NCBI GenBank assembly: GCA_903901395.1
Contig: CAIUQW010000104.1
Location: forward strand, 1-5,506
From: an uncultured Chlorobiales bacterium
GTDB lineage: Bacteria; Bacteroidota; Chlorobiia; Chlorobiales; Chlorobiaceae
Length of the DNA stretch: 5,506 nucleotides
Direction of reading: 5' to 3'
Position 1 is the first letter of the stretch. Each line of letters opens with the position of its first letter. This document shows, piece after piece, positions 1-5,462 of this stretch. The position numbers were made by a program, and so were the translations under genes. The notes under the pieces were generated by a model. That model searched no databases. It was not told where the DNA came from and was given only the letters and a program-made list of their open reading frames with translations.

Positions 1-294
1 CACAGTTTCAAACGTCATCTCAAGCAAATCTTCGTCACCGAGACCGGCCAGCAGTACCGGATCGACATCGGCTCGCTCCGTTCAGGCGCCGACCTGAACT
101 CGCTGAAGCTGAAACAACTCCAGCTCACCCCCATCGACGGCGCTCTCAATGCGGGATCGAACCATGCCGCCAGGCAGATCGCCGAACTGCGCATCGATTG
201 CCCCAACCTCAGCTTCATTCCTTTCAGACCGGCGGACGAAGCGCTCTCCCTGCACCTGATCTCCCGGCAAATCCTGTCGAGCAGCGTTCAGTGA
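1..294 (+). CDS. Unrecognised protein, C-terminal 97 residues (5' end outside window)
   Basis: Frame 1 is open from the first base to a TGA at 292-294, giving 97 residues with no internal stop; the start lies upstream of the window. I do not recognise the family with confidence. The visible part alternates short hydrophobic strands and polar turns: a segment reading ETGQQYRIDIGSLRS, then LNSLKLKQLQLTPIDG, then AELRIDCPNLSFIPF. By eye this recalls the N-terminal portion of large AsmA-like/DUF748-like envelope proteins, but such proteins normally continue for hundreds of residues and this one stops about 30 residues later. No signal peptide or membrane segment is visible in this part. The gene converges on lepB and overlaps its last 7 bp. 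Codon use and GC content look like the neighbours, which supports real coding. It could be a short intact gene, or the remnant of a longer one. Confidence 0.6.
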   Translation, partial: HSFKRHLKQIFVTETGQQYRIDIGSLRSGADLNSLKLKQLQLTPIDGALNAGSNHAARQIAELRIDCPNLSFIPFRPADEALSLHLISRQILSSSVQ

Positions 295-1130
295 ACCGTC
301 AGTCCGATTCGGTTCCAGCGAATGGAGGCGATCTTTTCGACCGGATCGAACACCAGCGGAAGATCGGGATCCCATGACCAGTAGACCATCATCGCCTGGC
401 CAACCAGATCGCTTTCAGGCAGAAAACCCCAGTAGCGGCTGTCGAGACTGTTGTCGCGATTGTCACCCATCGCGAAGTAATAGTTGCGTCCAATCGTGTA
501 GCGATCCGCCGCACCCCCGTCGATAAACACCTTGTCGCCAACGAGACTGACCGTATGCCCTTCATCGGCAATCAGGTCGCGATAGAGCGGCAAGGTCGCT
601 TGAGTGAGCGAAACGACGTCTCCTTTACGTGGAATGTGGATCGGGCCGTAGTTGTCCTTGTTGTAATCGGACATGGCCGGAAAAATCTGGAATTCAGGCA
701 CGCCGGGCGGCATTTTCGTGCCGATGTACTGCCCGTGAGGCGGCAGCGGAAACAGCTTGCCGTTAACGTAAAGCTGCTGATTGCGGATTTCGAGCGTATC
801 TCCCGGCAGAGCAACACAGCGTTTGATGTAGTTCAGGCTCCGGTCGCGGGGAAACTTGAAGACAATAATATCGCCTTGCCTGACATCGTGAACTTTGGGA
901 AAATTGATGTCGGTAAACGGCACCTTCGCACCGTAGACGAACTTGTTGACGAAGAGAAAATCACCGGCAAGAAGCGTCTTTTCCATCGAACCGGTCGGAA
1001 TTCTGTACGATTCGACGACGAACATCCTGAGAATCGTCGCCACAAGCGCAGCTATGATCAGGGCTTCGAACCATTCGCGCGACTGCGCCTTGCCGTTATT
1101 CCCTTTTGGGGTCGTGTTCTGTTTTTTCAC
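288..1130 (-). CDS. lepB: Signal peptidase I (leader peptidase)
   Basis: This is the membrane-bound serine protease that removes N-terminal signal peptides from proteins exported by Sec or Tat, acting on the outer face of the cytoplasmic membrane. The protein has 280 residues. After a polar, lysine-containing N-terminus of about 18 residues there is one hydrophobic span (about residues 21-39), directly followed by box B, SYRIPTGSM, with the nucleophile Ser48. The general base is Lys103 in YIKRCVALPGD (box D), and box E, GDNRDNSLDSRYWG, lies at 222-235. One transmembrane span is as in Gram-positive and many other SPases; the E. coli enzyme has two. The start is GTG: an in-frame TGA lies two codons upstream and no good alternative start precedes the membrane span. 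The Shine-Dalgarno sequence is weak (TTGAAGA abuts the GTG). It follows lepA in the same direction, as in the E. coli lepA-lepB operon, and a 29-codon ORF may couple to its start. Confidence 0.96.
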   Translation of the reverse strand: MKKQNTTPKGNNGKAQSREWFEALIIAALVATILRMFVVESYRIPTGSMEKTLLAGDFLFVNKFVYGAKVPFTDINFPKVHDVRQGDIIVFKFPRDRSLNYIKRCVALPGDTLEIRNQQLYVNGKLFPLPPHGQYIGTKMPPGVPEFQIFPAMSDYNKDNYGPIHIPRKGDVVSLTQATLPLYRDLIADEGHTVSLVGDKVFIDGGAADRYTIGRNYYFAMGDNRDNSLDSRYWGFLPESDLVGQAMMVYWSWDPDLPLVFDPVEKIASIRWNRIGLTVH

Positions 1131-1216
1131 TCTTCAACTGTTTTTGCATTGATTGCAGACGTAACAGACCGCATGGTTTTTACGACGTCAGGCGGTTCGG
1201 CTTCCAGTGCAACCAT
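1127..1216 (-). CDS. Possible 29-residue ORF in the lepA-lepB gap, stop overlapping the lepB start
   Basis: Between lepA and lepB an ATG at 1216-1214 opens a 29-codon frame beginning MVALEAEPPDVVKTMRS and ending VEE, with its TGA at 1129-1127. The stop overlaps the GTG of lepB as GTGA, the 4-bp arrangement typical of translationally coupled genes. The frame fills most of the 110-bp gap, starting 24 nt after the lepA stop. I see no convincing Shine-Dalgarno sequence in front of it, and a second in-frame ATG at 1174 would give a 14-residue version. The peptide has no hydrophobic segment and no motif I know. It may be a real small protein, a leader peptide that brings ribosomes to the poorly marked lepB start, or chance. 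Length alone gives no support; the overlap is the only positive sign. Confidence 0.3.
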   Translation of the reverse strand: MVALEAEPPDVVKTMRSVTSAINAKTVEE

Positions 1217-1240
1217 GCTGATTTTCAGAGCTGCAACTCT

Positions 1241-3058
1241 TTATTCGTCGATGTTCAGCACGGCGAGGAAGGCCTCCTGCGGCACTTCGACGCGACCGAC
1301 CTGCTTCATGCGCTTTTTACCCTCTTTCTGCTTTTCGAGCAACTTGCGCTTACGGCTGATGTCGCCACCGTAGCACTTGGCGAGCACGTTCTTGCGCATG
1401 GCTGAAATGGACTCGCGAGCGATGACGCGACTGCCGATAGCCGCCTGGATCGCCACCTCGTACATCTGCCTTGGGATAATGCCCTTCAGCTTCTGGCAGA
1501 GCTTGCGGCCCCAATCATACGCTTTCGAGCGGTGCACGATCGACGAGAGCGCATCGACCGTCTCGCCGTTGAGCAGCACGTCGAGCTTGACGAGGTCGGA
1601 ACGGCGGTAGCCGATGTACTCGTAATCCATCGAGGCGTACCCTTTGGATATCGACTTGAGCTTGTCGTGGAAGTCGAATACCACCTCGCCGAGCGGGAAC
1701 TCGAAATGGATGTTCACCCTCGATGTGTCAAGGTAATCGGTGTTCTTGTACTCGCCGCGCCGCTCCATGCCGAGCTTCATGATGTTGCCGATGTAGTCCG
1801 ACATGGTGATGATCTGCATCGAAACGTACGGCTCCTCGACCCAGTTGACCTTGGTCGTGTCGGGCATCTTCGAGGGGTTGTCCACCTCGACCGTCTCGCC
1901 GCTGGTCATGATCACGCGGTACTCGACGTTCGGCACCGTGGTGATGATGTTGACGTTGTATTCGCGTTCGAGGCGCTCCTGGATGATCTCCATGTGGAGC
2001 AGGCCGAGGAAGCCGCAGCGGAAGCCGAAGCCGAGCGCCGCCGAGGTTTCCGGCGTATAGACCAGCGAGGCGTCGTTGAGCGAGAGCTTTTCGAGCGATT
2101 CGCGCAGGTTCTCGAACTCGTTCGACTCGACCGGATAGAGGCCGCTGAAAACCATCGGCTTCACATCCTTGTAACCGGCGAGCCGCTCCGAGGCGGGATT
2201 GTCGAGCAGCGTGACCGTGTCGCCGACCTTCGCATCCTTCACATCCTTGATCGAGCAGATGAGGTAGCCCACGTTGCCCGCTTCGAGCGTATCGGCGGGA
2301 TTGCGCTTGAGGCTCATGGTGCCGATTTCGTCGGCGAGGAAAATCTTGTCGTTGGCGAAGAAGCGCACGCGGTCGCCTTTTTTCAGCACGCCATCCACGA
2401 TTCTGATGTAGGCGATAGCGCCGCGATAGGCGTCAAAGACAGAGTCGAAGATGAGCGCCCGGAGCGGCAGCTGGCGGTTGTCCGCCGGCGCGGGCACGCG
2501 AGCCACGATCGCCTCCATGAGGTCGTCCACGCCGATGCCGGCCTTGGCAGACACCTGAAGAATCTCCTCGCGCGTGACGCCGATAAGGTCGATGATCTGG
2601 CGAGCAACCCCTTCGACATCGGACGAGGGAAGGTCGATCTTGTTGATGACCGGAATGATCTCCAGACCCGCCTCGATGGCGAGATAGAGATTGGCGATGG
2701 TCTGCGCCTCGACGCCCTGCGTGGCATCGACGACGAGCAGCGCGCCTTCGCAAGCGGCGAGCGAGCGCGAGACCTCGTAGCTGAAGTCAACGTGGCCGGG
2801 CGTGTCGATGAGGTTGAGAATGTAATCCTGACCGTCCTTCGCCGTGTAGCGCATCTGCACCGCGTGGCTCTTGATGGTGATGCCGCGCTCGCGTTCGAGA
2901 TCCATGTCGTCGAGCACCTGCGCGGTGGACATCTGGTTGCGTTCGAGGGTGTGGGTCACTTCGAGAAGCCGGTCGGCAAGGGTTGATTTGCCGTGGTCGA
3001 TATGGGCGATAATGCAGAAATTTCTGATCATGCCGACTTCTGTTCCTGTCGGAGGCAT
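1241..3058 (-). CDS. lepA: Elongation factor 4, ribosome-associated GTPase LepA
   Basis: LepA/EF4 is a cytoplasmic translational GTPase related to EF-G. It binds the ribosome, has been reported to back-translocate tRNAs, and is linked to 30S biogenesis and stress survival. The 605 residues are close to the family norm of about 600. GTPase motifs are complete: G1 AHIDHGKST at 18-26, G2 GITIK at 59-63, G3 DTPGH at 85-89 with catalytic His89, G4 NKID at 140-143, and G5 SAK at 171-173. Beta-barrel domain II and EF-G-like domains III and V follow. The LepA-specific C-terminal domain ends in a lysine- and arginine-rich stretch (568-586), and the protein finishes [15 protein letters not shown] chose the ATG at 3058 (MPPTGTEVG) because I recall this N-terminus in other Chlorobi. 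An ATG nine codons later (MIRNF) would match E. coli better and has an AGGA 12 nt upstream; neither start has a strong Shine-Dalgarno sequence. fmt lies 120 bp upstream, lepB downstream. Confidence 0.98.
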   Translation of the reverse strand: MPPTGTEVGMIRNFCIIAHIDHGKSTLADRLLEVTHTLERNQMSTAQVLDDMDLERERGITIKSHAVQMRYTAKDGQDYILNLIDTPGHVDFSYEVSRSLAACEGALLVVDATQGVEAQTIANLYLAIEAGLEIIPVINKIDLPSSDVEGVARQIIDLIGVTREEILQVSAKAGIGVDDLMEAIVARVPAPADNRQLPLRALIFDSVFDAYRGAIAYIRIVDGVLKKGDRVRFFANDKIFLADEIGTMSLKRNPADTLEAGNVGYLICSIKDVKDAKVGDTVTLLDNPASERLAGYKDVKPMVFSGLYPVESNEFENLRESLEKLSLNDASLVYTPETSAALGFGFRCGFLGLLHMEIIQERLEREYNVNIITTVPNVEYRVIMTSGETVEVDNPSKMPDTTKVNWVEEPYVSMQIITMSDYIGNIMKLGMERRGEYKNTDYLDTSRVNIHFEFPLGEVVFDFHDKLKSISKGYASMDYEYIGYRRSDLVKLDVLLNGETVDALSSIVHRSKAYDWGRKLCQKLKGIIPRQMYEVAIQAAIGSRVIARESISAMRKNVLAKCYGGDISRKRKLLEKQKEGKKRMKQVGRVEVPQEAFLAVLNIDE

Positions 3059-3178
3059 ATGTATCTGATCTAACGAGTAATAATTGTTACACAACCGCTC
3101 CGCCACAGCGGCGGAGGGCGTAGAATAATAAAATCAATGAATATAAGAAGAAAATCGTGACGTACCGCCCGGCAGCGA
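3059..3178 (-). promoter_or_regulatory. fmt-lepA intergenic region: likely lepA leader with hairpin and candidate -10
   Basis: This 120-bp gap is the longest break in the minus-strand gene array and is AT-rich except for one GC-rich hairpin. The hairpin is a perfect 7-bp inverted repeat, CTCCGCC and GGCGGAG with a 5-nt loop, at 3098-3116. Reading toward lepA, the stem is followed by CGGTTGTGTAAC rather than a T run, so it is not a standard intrinsic terminator for fmt. Just upstream the minus strand has TATTAT (3130-3125), a possible -10 element in an AT-rich stretch, but no convincing -35 box. If that element is used, the hairpin would sit at the very 5' end of the lepA mRNA. The hairpin is seen directly; the promoter is inferred and weak. 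lepA and lepB may therefore be transcribed separately from def-fmt as well as by read-through. Confidence 0.35.
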
Positions 3179-4126
3179 TTATAAAAAGCGAAGCGTCTCG
3201 CCATCCGCGCGAAGTCCACGGGCGAACGACTCGCCATCCATCGCCTTTTTGCCCTCGGCCTGCACGCTGACGAGTTCCAGCCAGCCGTCAGTTCCGGCTA
3301 CGTACAGCCGCCCGTCCGCGATGCGGAGCGTGCCCGGCGGTTCGGTGGACGGCATCTCGCCAGAGGATAGTTTCGCTTTGTAGATTTTCAGACTCTTGCC
3401 GCCGAAGGTTGTCCAGGCGGTCGGCCTCAGCGCGAGGCCGCGAATAAAGTCGTGCAGGCAGCGGACGGATTGGTTCCAGTCAACGCGGGTGTTTTCGCGG
3501 GTGAGCTTCGGCGCTCTGGTGGCGAGCGACTCGTCCTGCATTTCAGGCATCACCGCGCCGTTAGCGATCATGGTGAGGGTGCGCTCCACCGTGCCCGCGC
3601 CGATCTCCGAGAGGCGTTGGAGGAGTTCCGAGGCGTTCTCGTCGGGGGCAATGGGCGTTCGATCCATCGTGATGATGTTGCCTGTATCGACCGACTTGCG
3701 GAGGAAAAAGGTGGTCACGCCGGTTTCGGCGTCGCCGTTAATGATCGACCAGTTGACCGGGGCCGCGCCGCGATAGGCGGGAAGCAGAGAGCCGTGCAGG
3801 TTGAAGCAGCCGAGCGGCGGCAGCTCGAACACCTCCGGCGGCAGAATGCGGAAAGCGGCCACAACGATGATGTCGGGCAGGGTGGCGGCGACTCGCGCGG
3901 CAAAGTCGTGGCTGCGAACGTCGTCAGCTTCGAATACCGGAAGCCCGAGTTCGAGCGCGGCCTGCTTGACCGGCGTCGGCTCGGGCGGCGAGTTCTTGCT
4001 GCGGCGCGGCTTGTCGCAGCCGGTGACGACCAGCACCGTCTCGAAACGCGGCGACATGGCCGCGATGCGGCGCAGAGACGGGACGGCGAACTCCGGCGTC
4101 CCCATGAAAACAACTCTCAGCCCCAC
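3179..4126 (-). CDS. fmt: Methionyl-tRNA formyltransferase
   Basis: Fmt transfers the formyl group from 10-formyltetrahydrofolate to the amino group of initiator Met-tRNA, a cytoplasmic step before translation initiation. The 315 residues match the family length. The N-terminal formyltransferase fold opens with [16 protein letters not shown] (3-18). The active-site block [18 protein letters not shown] lies at 106-123 and contains Asn109 and His111; the third catalytic residue is Asp147 in KSVDTGN. These align with Asn106, His108 and Asp144 of the E. coli enzyme. The C-terminal part (from about 205, with [12 protein letters not shown]) is the tRNA-binding OB-like domain, ending in [16 protein letters not shown]. 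The start is GTG, fixed by GGAGG 8 nt upstream inside the end of def and by the position of the first beta strand. It begins 3 nt after the def stop, so the two are almost certainly co-transcribed and probably translationally coupled. Confidence 0.98.
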   Translation of the reverse strand: MGLRVVFMGTPEFAVPSLRRIAAMSPRFETVLVVTGCDKPRRSKNSPPEPTPVKQAALELGLPVFEADDVRSHDFAARVAATLPDIIVVAAFRILPPEVFELPPLGCFNLHGSLLPAYRGAAPVNWSIINGDAETGVTTFFLRKSVDTGNIITMDRTPIAPDENASELLQRLSEIGAGTVERTLTMIANGAVMPEMQDESLATRAPKLTRENTRVDWNQSVRCLHDFIRGLALRPTAWTTFGGKSLKIYKAKLSSGEMPSTEPPGTLRIADGRLYVAGTDGWLELVSVQAEGKKAMDGESFARGLRADGETLRFL

Positions 4127-4129
4127 CGC

Positions 4130-4693
4130 TCAGACCTCCGCCACGATCTTCGCGGCATCGCGCGCCAGCGGATAATCGGCCTTCACGCGCCCCTCGGCGA
4201 TGGCGTCAAGCTCCTTCTGAATCTTGCGTCGATCCCGCTTCTCCATGCGGTCAACGAAGAGCTTGCCGTCGAGATGATCGATCTCGTGCTGAAGCACGCG
4301 AGCCATCATGGCGTCGAAATCGGCGGTCTGCTCCTCGAACTTCTCGTCGCGATAGTGCAGCGTGATGGCCGACGGACGGACGACATCCCCCGCGACGCCG
4401 GGCAGGCTCAGGCACCCCTCCTCCATCGCGTTGCGTCCGCGGACGGCCACGATGCGCGGATTGATCACCACCATCGGCTTGAAATCGGCGTACTTCTCAA
4501 TCGACGAAATATCCACCACGACCAGCCGGATCGAGTGCCCCACCTGCGGCGCGGCCAGCCCGATGCCCGGCGCTTTGTACATGGTATCGAACATCTCGGC
4601 GATCAGCGCCTCGATGGCGGCATCGACCCCCTTTAATGGCTTGGCCTTCAGGCCGAGCACCGGGTCGCTGTATGTATTGATCGGTAAAATCAT
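4130..4693 (-). CDS. def: Peptide deformylase
   Basis: Def is the metalloenzyme (usually Fe2+) that removes the N-formyl group from nascent proteins at the ribosome, undoing the modification made by Fmt next door. The protein has 187 residues. All three signature motifs are intact: GIGLAAPQ at 43-50, EGCLS at 92-96 with metal ligand Cys94, and HEIDH at 136-140 with ligands His136 and His140 and catalytic Glu137. It opens MILPINTYSDPVL, a common deformylase N-terminus. A GTG four codons upstream (4705) is in frame, but its first base belongs to the AGGAG Shine-Dalgarno sequence; that AGGAG is 11 nt before the ATG, so the ATG is preferred. The charged C-terminal helix (DRMEKRDRRKIQKELDAI) is usual for type 1 bacterial enzymes. 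It is the first gene of the minus-strand array, divergent from the Fur-family gene. Confidence 0.98.
   Translation of the reverse strand: MILPINTYSDPVLGLKAKPLKGVDAAIEALIAEMFDTMYKAPGIGLAAPQVGHSIRLVVVDISSIEKYADFKPMVVINPRIVAVRGRNAMEEGCLSLPGVAGDVVRPSAITLHYRDEKFEEQTADFDAMMARVLQHEIDHLDGKLFVDRMEKRDRRKIQKELDAIAEGRVKADYPLARDAAKIVAEV
4135..4139 (-). promoter_or_regulatory. Ribosome binding site of fmt, inside def
   Basis: The minus strand reads GGAGG, 8 nt before the GTG of fmt. The site overlaps the last codons of def, so ribosomes finishing def are placed next to the fmt start. This decides the GTG start over the ATG seven codons later, which lies inside the conserved first strand (VVFMGTPEF). Confidence 0.85.
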
Positions 4694-4704
4694 TGAACTT
4701 CTCA

Positions 4705-4709
4705 CTCCT
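4705..4709 (-). promoter_or_regulatory. Ribosome binding site of def
   Basis: The minus strand reads AGGAG, 11 nt before the ATG at 4693. The spacing is slightly long. The site overlaps an in-frame GTG, which argues against that GTG as the start. Confidence 0.6.
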
Positions 4710-4753
4710 GAATTGCGCTGACGCTTCGTGTCGCCAGCCCTGCTAAAACGATG

Positions 4754-4775
4754 AGGGACAAAAGCAGTCCCTTTT
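4754..4775 (+). other. Hairpin followed by a short T run in the def/fur divergent region
   Basis: A perfect 6-bp inverted repeat, AGGGAC and GTCCCT with the 7-nt loop AAAAGCA, lies at 4754-4772. On the plus strand it is followed by TTT and then a run of A. It looks like a small intrinsic terminator or attenuator reading toward the Fur-family gene, or a dyad operator in the def promoter region. On the minus strand no T run follows. A 6-bp stem with so short a T run is weak as a terminator, and no gene on the plus strand obviously needs one here. Confidence 0.3.
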
Positions 4776-4827
4776 AAAAAACTCTGCGGAAGTGCTGATA
4801 GTTGCCCCTCCGCGGCTCCTGAAAAAA

Positions 4828-4844
4828 CTGCAATGTACGATTTT
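4828..4844 (+). repeat. Left copy of an inverted 17-bp element upstream of the Fur-family gene
   Basis: CTGCAATGTAC at 4828-4838 is repeated exactly, in inverted orientation, at 4916-4926. Counting from the T at 4829, 14 of 17 positions match the other copy: a shared TGCAATGTAC, two mismatches, TTTT, then one mismatch. The two copies lie about 88 bp apart in the stretch before the probable start of the Fur-family gene. Such pairs in front of a regulator gene are commonly its own operators. This element is not a recognisable classical Fur box. Confidence 0.5.
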
Positions 4845-4908
4845 CAACCCTTTTTCCGTACGGATCGACTGAACCACGCCCGGCGCGGATCGACGGGGAT
4901 TTCAGGGA

Positions 4909-4926
4909 AAAAACGGTACATTGCAG
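4909..4926 (-). repeat. Right copy of the inverted element upstream of the Fur-family gene
   Basis: GTACATTGCAG at 4916-4926 is the exact reverse complement of 4828-4838, preceded on the plus strand by an A run (4908-4913) that matches the T run of the left copy. It ends 47 bp before the proposed GTG start at 4974, a position suited to an operator or to one arm of a leader RNA structure. Confidence 0.5.
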
Positions 4927-4973
4927 CTTTGAAAACGGCAGACAGCAGCAATCTCAAACGTGATAGCGCGACG

Positions 4974-5459
4974 GTGAGCAAAAAGGGCGGCGATTCAATA
5001 GCGAAGGTCGAAAACCTCTTCAAATCCTTCATGAAGGAGGAGGGGCTGCGCTGCACCCAGGAGCGGCTCTTCGTGCTTCGGGAGATTTACAGCTCCAGCA
5101 CCCATCTCGACGCCGACGAAATCTTTATCCGCCTGCGTGAAAAGGGAGTGAGAATTTCCCGCGCCACGGTCTACCACACCCTCGACCTGCTCTTCCGGTT
5201 CAACCTCGTGACCAAGATCGACCTTGGCCACAAGCACACCCACTACGAAAAAGCGTGGGGCGTGGACAATCACCTGCACATCATCTGCCTGAAGTGCGGC
5301 CAGGTGTCGGAGGCCACGAGCCACGAGCTTGCAGGGATGATGCAGACGCTCTGCACGGAGCGCGGCTACTCGCTCGGCAACTTCAGCCTGCAACTCTTCG
5401 GCGAGTGCCTCGACTCGGAGGCGTGCCGTCAGCGGGCGCAAAAAATTCAGGAAGCGTAA
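4974..5459 (+). CDS. Fur-family metal-responsive transcriptional regulator
   Basis: Fur-family proteins are dimeric cytoplasmic DNA-binding regulators that respond to Fe, Zn, Mn or peroxide. The 161 residues from the GTG at 4974 start with a lysine-rich tail, then the winged helix: LRCTQERLFVLREIY (25-39), HLDADEIF (44-51), and recognition helix ISRATVYHTLDLL (61-73). The metal and dimerisation half has HKHTHYE (86-92), NHLHIICLKCGQV (99-111) with Cys105 and Cys108, and Cys145 and Cys151 near the end. Cys105/108 and Cys145/151 would form the structural zinc site; the second pair is CX5C instead of the usual CX2C or CX4C. Glu113, just after the first pair, is Fur-like where B. subtilis PerR has the oxidation-critical Asp. 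Subtype (Fur, PerR, Zur) cannot be fixed by eye. The start lacks a clear Shine-Dalgarno sequence; an ATG at 4833 would add 47 residues. An SMR-type gene starts 3 nt after the stop. Confidence 0.93.
   Translation: MSKKGGDSIAKVENLFKSFMKEEGLRCTQERLFVLREIYSSSTHLDADEIFIRLREKGVRISRATVYHTLDLLFRFNLVTKIDLGHKHTHYEKAWGVDNHLHIICLKCGQVSEATSHELAGMMQTLCTERGYSLGNFSLQLFGECLDSEACRQRAQKIQEA
5449..5454 (+). promoter_or_regulatory. Ribosome binding site of the downstream SMR-type gene
   Basis: AGGAAG lies 8 nt before the ATG at 5463, inside the last codons of the Fur-family gene. Good spacing supports the ATG and suggests that both genes are translated from one mRNA. Confidence 0.7.
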
Positions 5460-5462
5460 ACC

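Larger units (their letters stand above)
4694..4973. promoter_or_regulatory. Divergent control region between def and the Fur-family gene
   Basis: About 280 bp separate the def ATG from the proposed GTG of the Fur-family gene. From left to right it holds the def ribosome binding site, the 4754-4772 hairpin with T run, A/T tracts around 4772-4781, the left inverted element (4828-4844), the palindrome CCGTACGG (4856-4863), a direct repeat CGGATCGAC (4861-4869 and 4886-4894), and the right inverted element (4909-4926). Promoters for both directions should lie here, but I could not pick convincing -35/-10 pairs. The plus-strand frame of the Fur-family gene is open back to an ATG at 4833, but that ATG lies inside the left element and the encoded segment has no resemblance to Fur N-termini, so I treat this stretch as mostly noncoding. 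Confidence 0.55.

Noticed and set aside
1227..1240. Quasi-palindrome AGAGCTGCAACTCT just after the lepA stop as a terminator
   Set aside because: The stem is only 4 bp with a 6-nt loop, and in the lepA direction no T run follows.
555..1373. Open frame of about 272 codons on the plus strand opposite lepB and the end of lepA
   Set aside because: It crosses the lepA-lepB boundary antisense to both and shows no domain or plausible ribosome binding site.
1532..2986. Long open frame of about 484 codons on the plus strand, antisense to lepA
   Set aside because: It lies fully opposite the clearly functional lepA, its product is an improbable Asp-, His-, Val- and Arg-rich string without motifs, and long antisense frames are expected opposite GC-rich genes with strong third-position bias.
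3059..3106. Upstream GTG start giving LepA 16 more residues
   Set aside because: The GTG falls within the intergenic hairpin, has no ribosome binding site, and would extend the protein beyond the family length with an unrelated segment.
3452..4636. Open frame of about 394 codons on the plus strand, antisense to fmt and def
   Set aside because: Same antisense artefact: it spans two conserved genes and their junction, and its product is rich in Arg, His, Asp and Gly with no recognisable domain.
4694..4705. GTG start for Def four codons upstream
   Set aside because: It overlaps the AGGAG sequence that serves the downstream ATG, and MILPI is a usual deformylase start.
4861..4894. Direct repeat CGGATCGAC (two copies 25 bp apart) as iterons or an attachment site
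   Set aside because: Only two 9-bp copies occur, and no replication, integrase or mobility gene is nearby; it is mentioned only as part of the control region.
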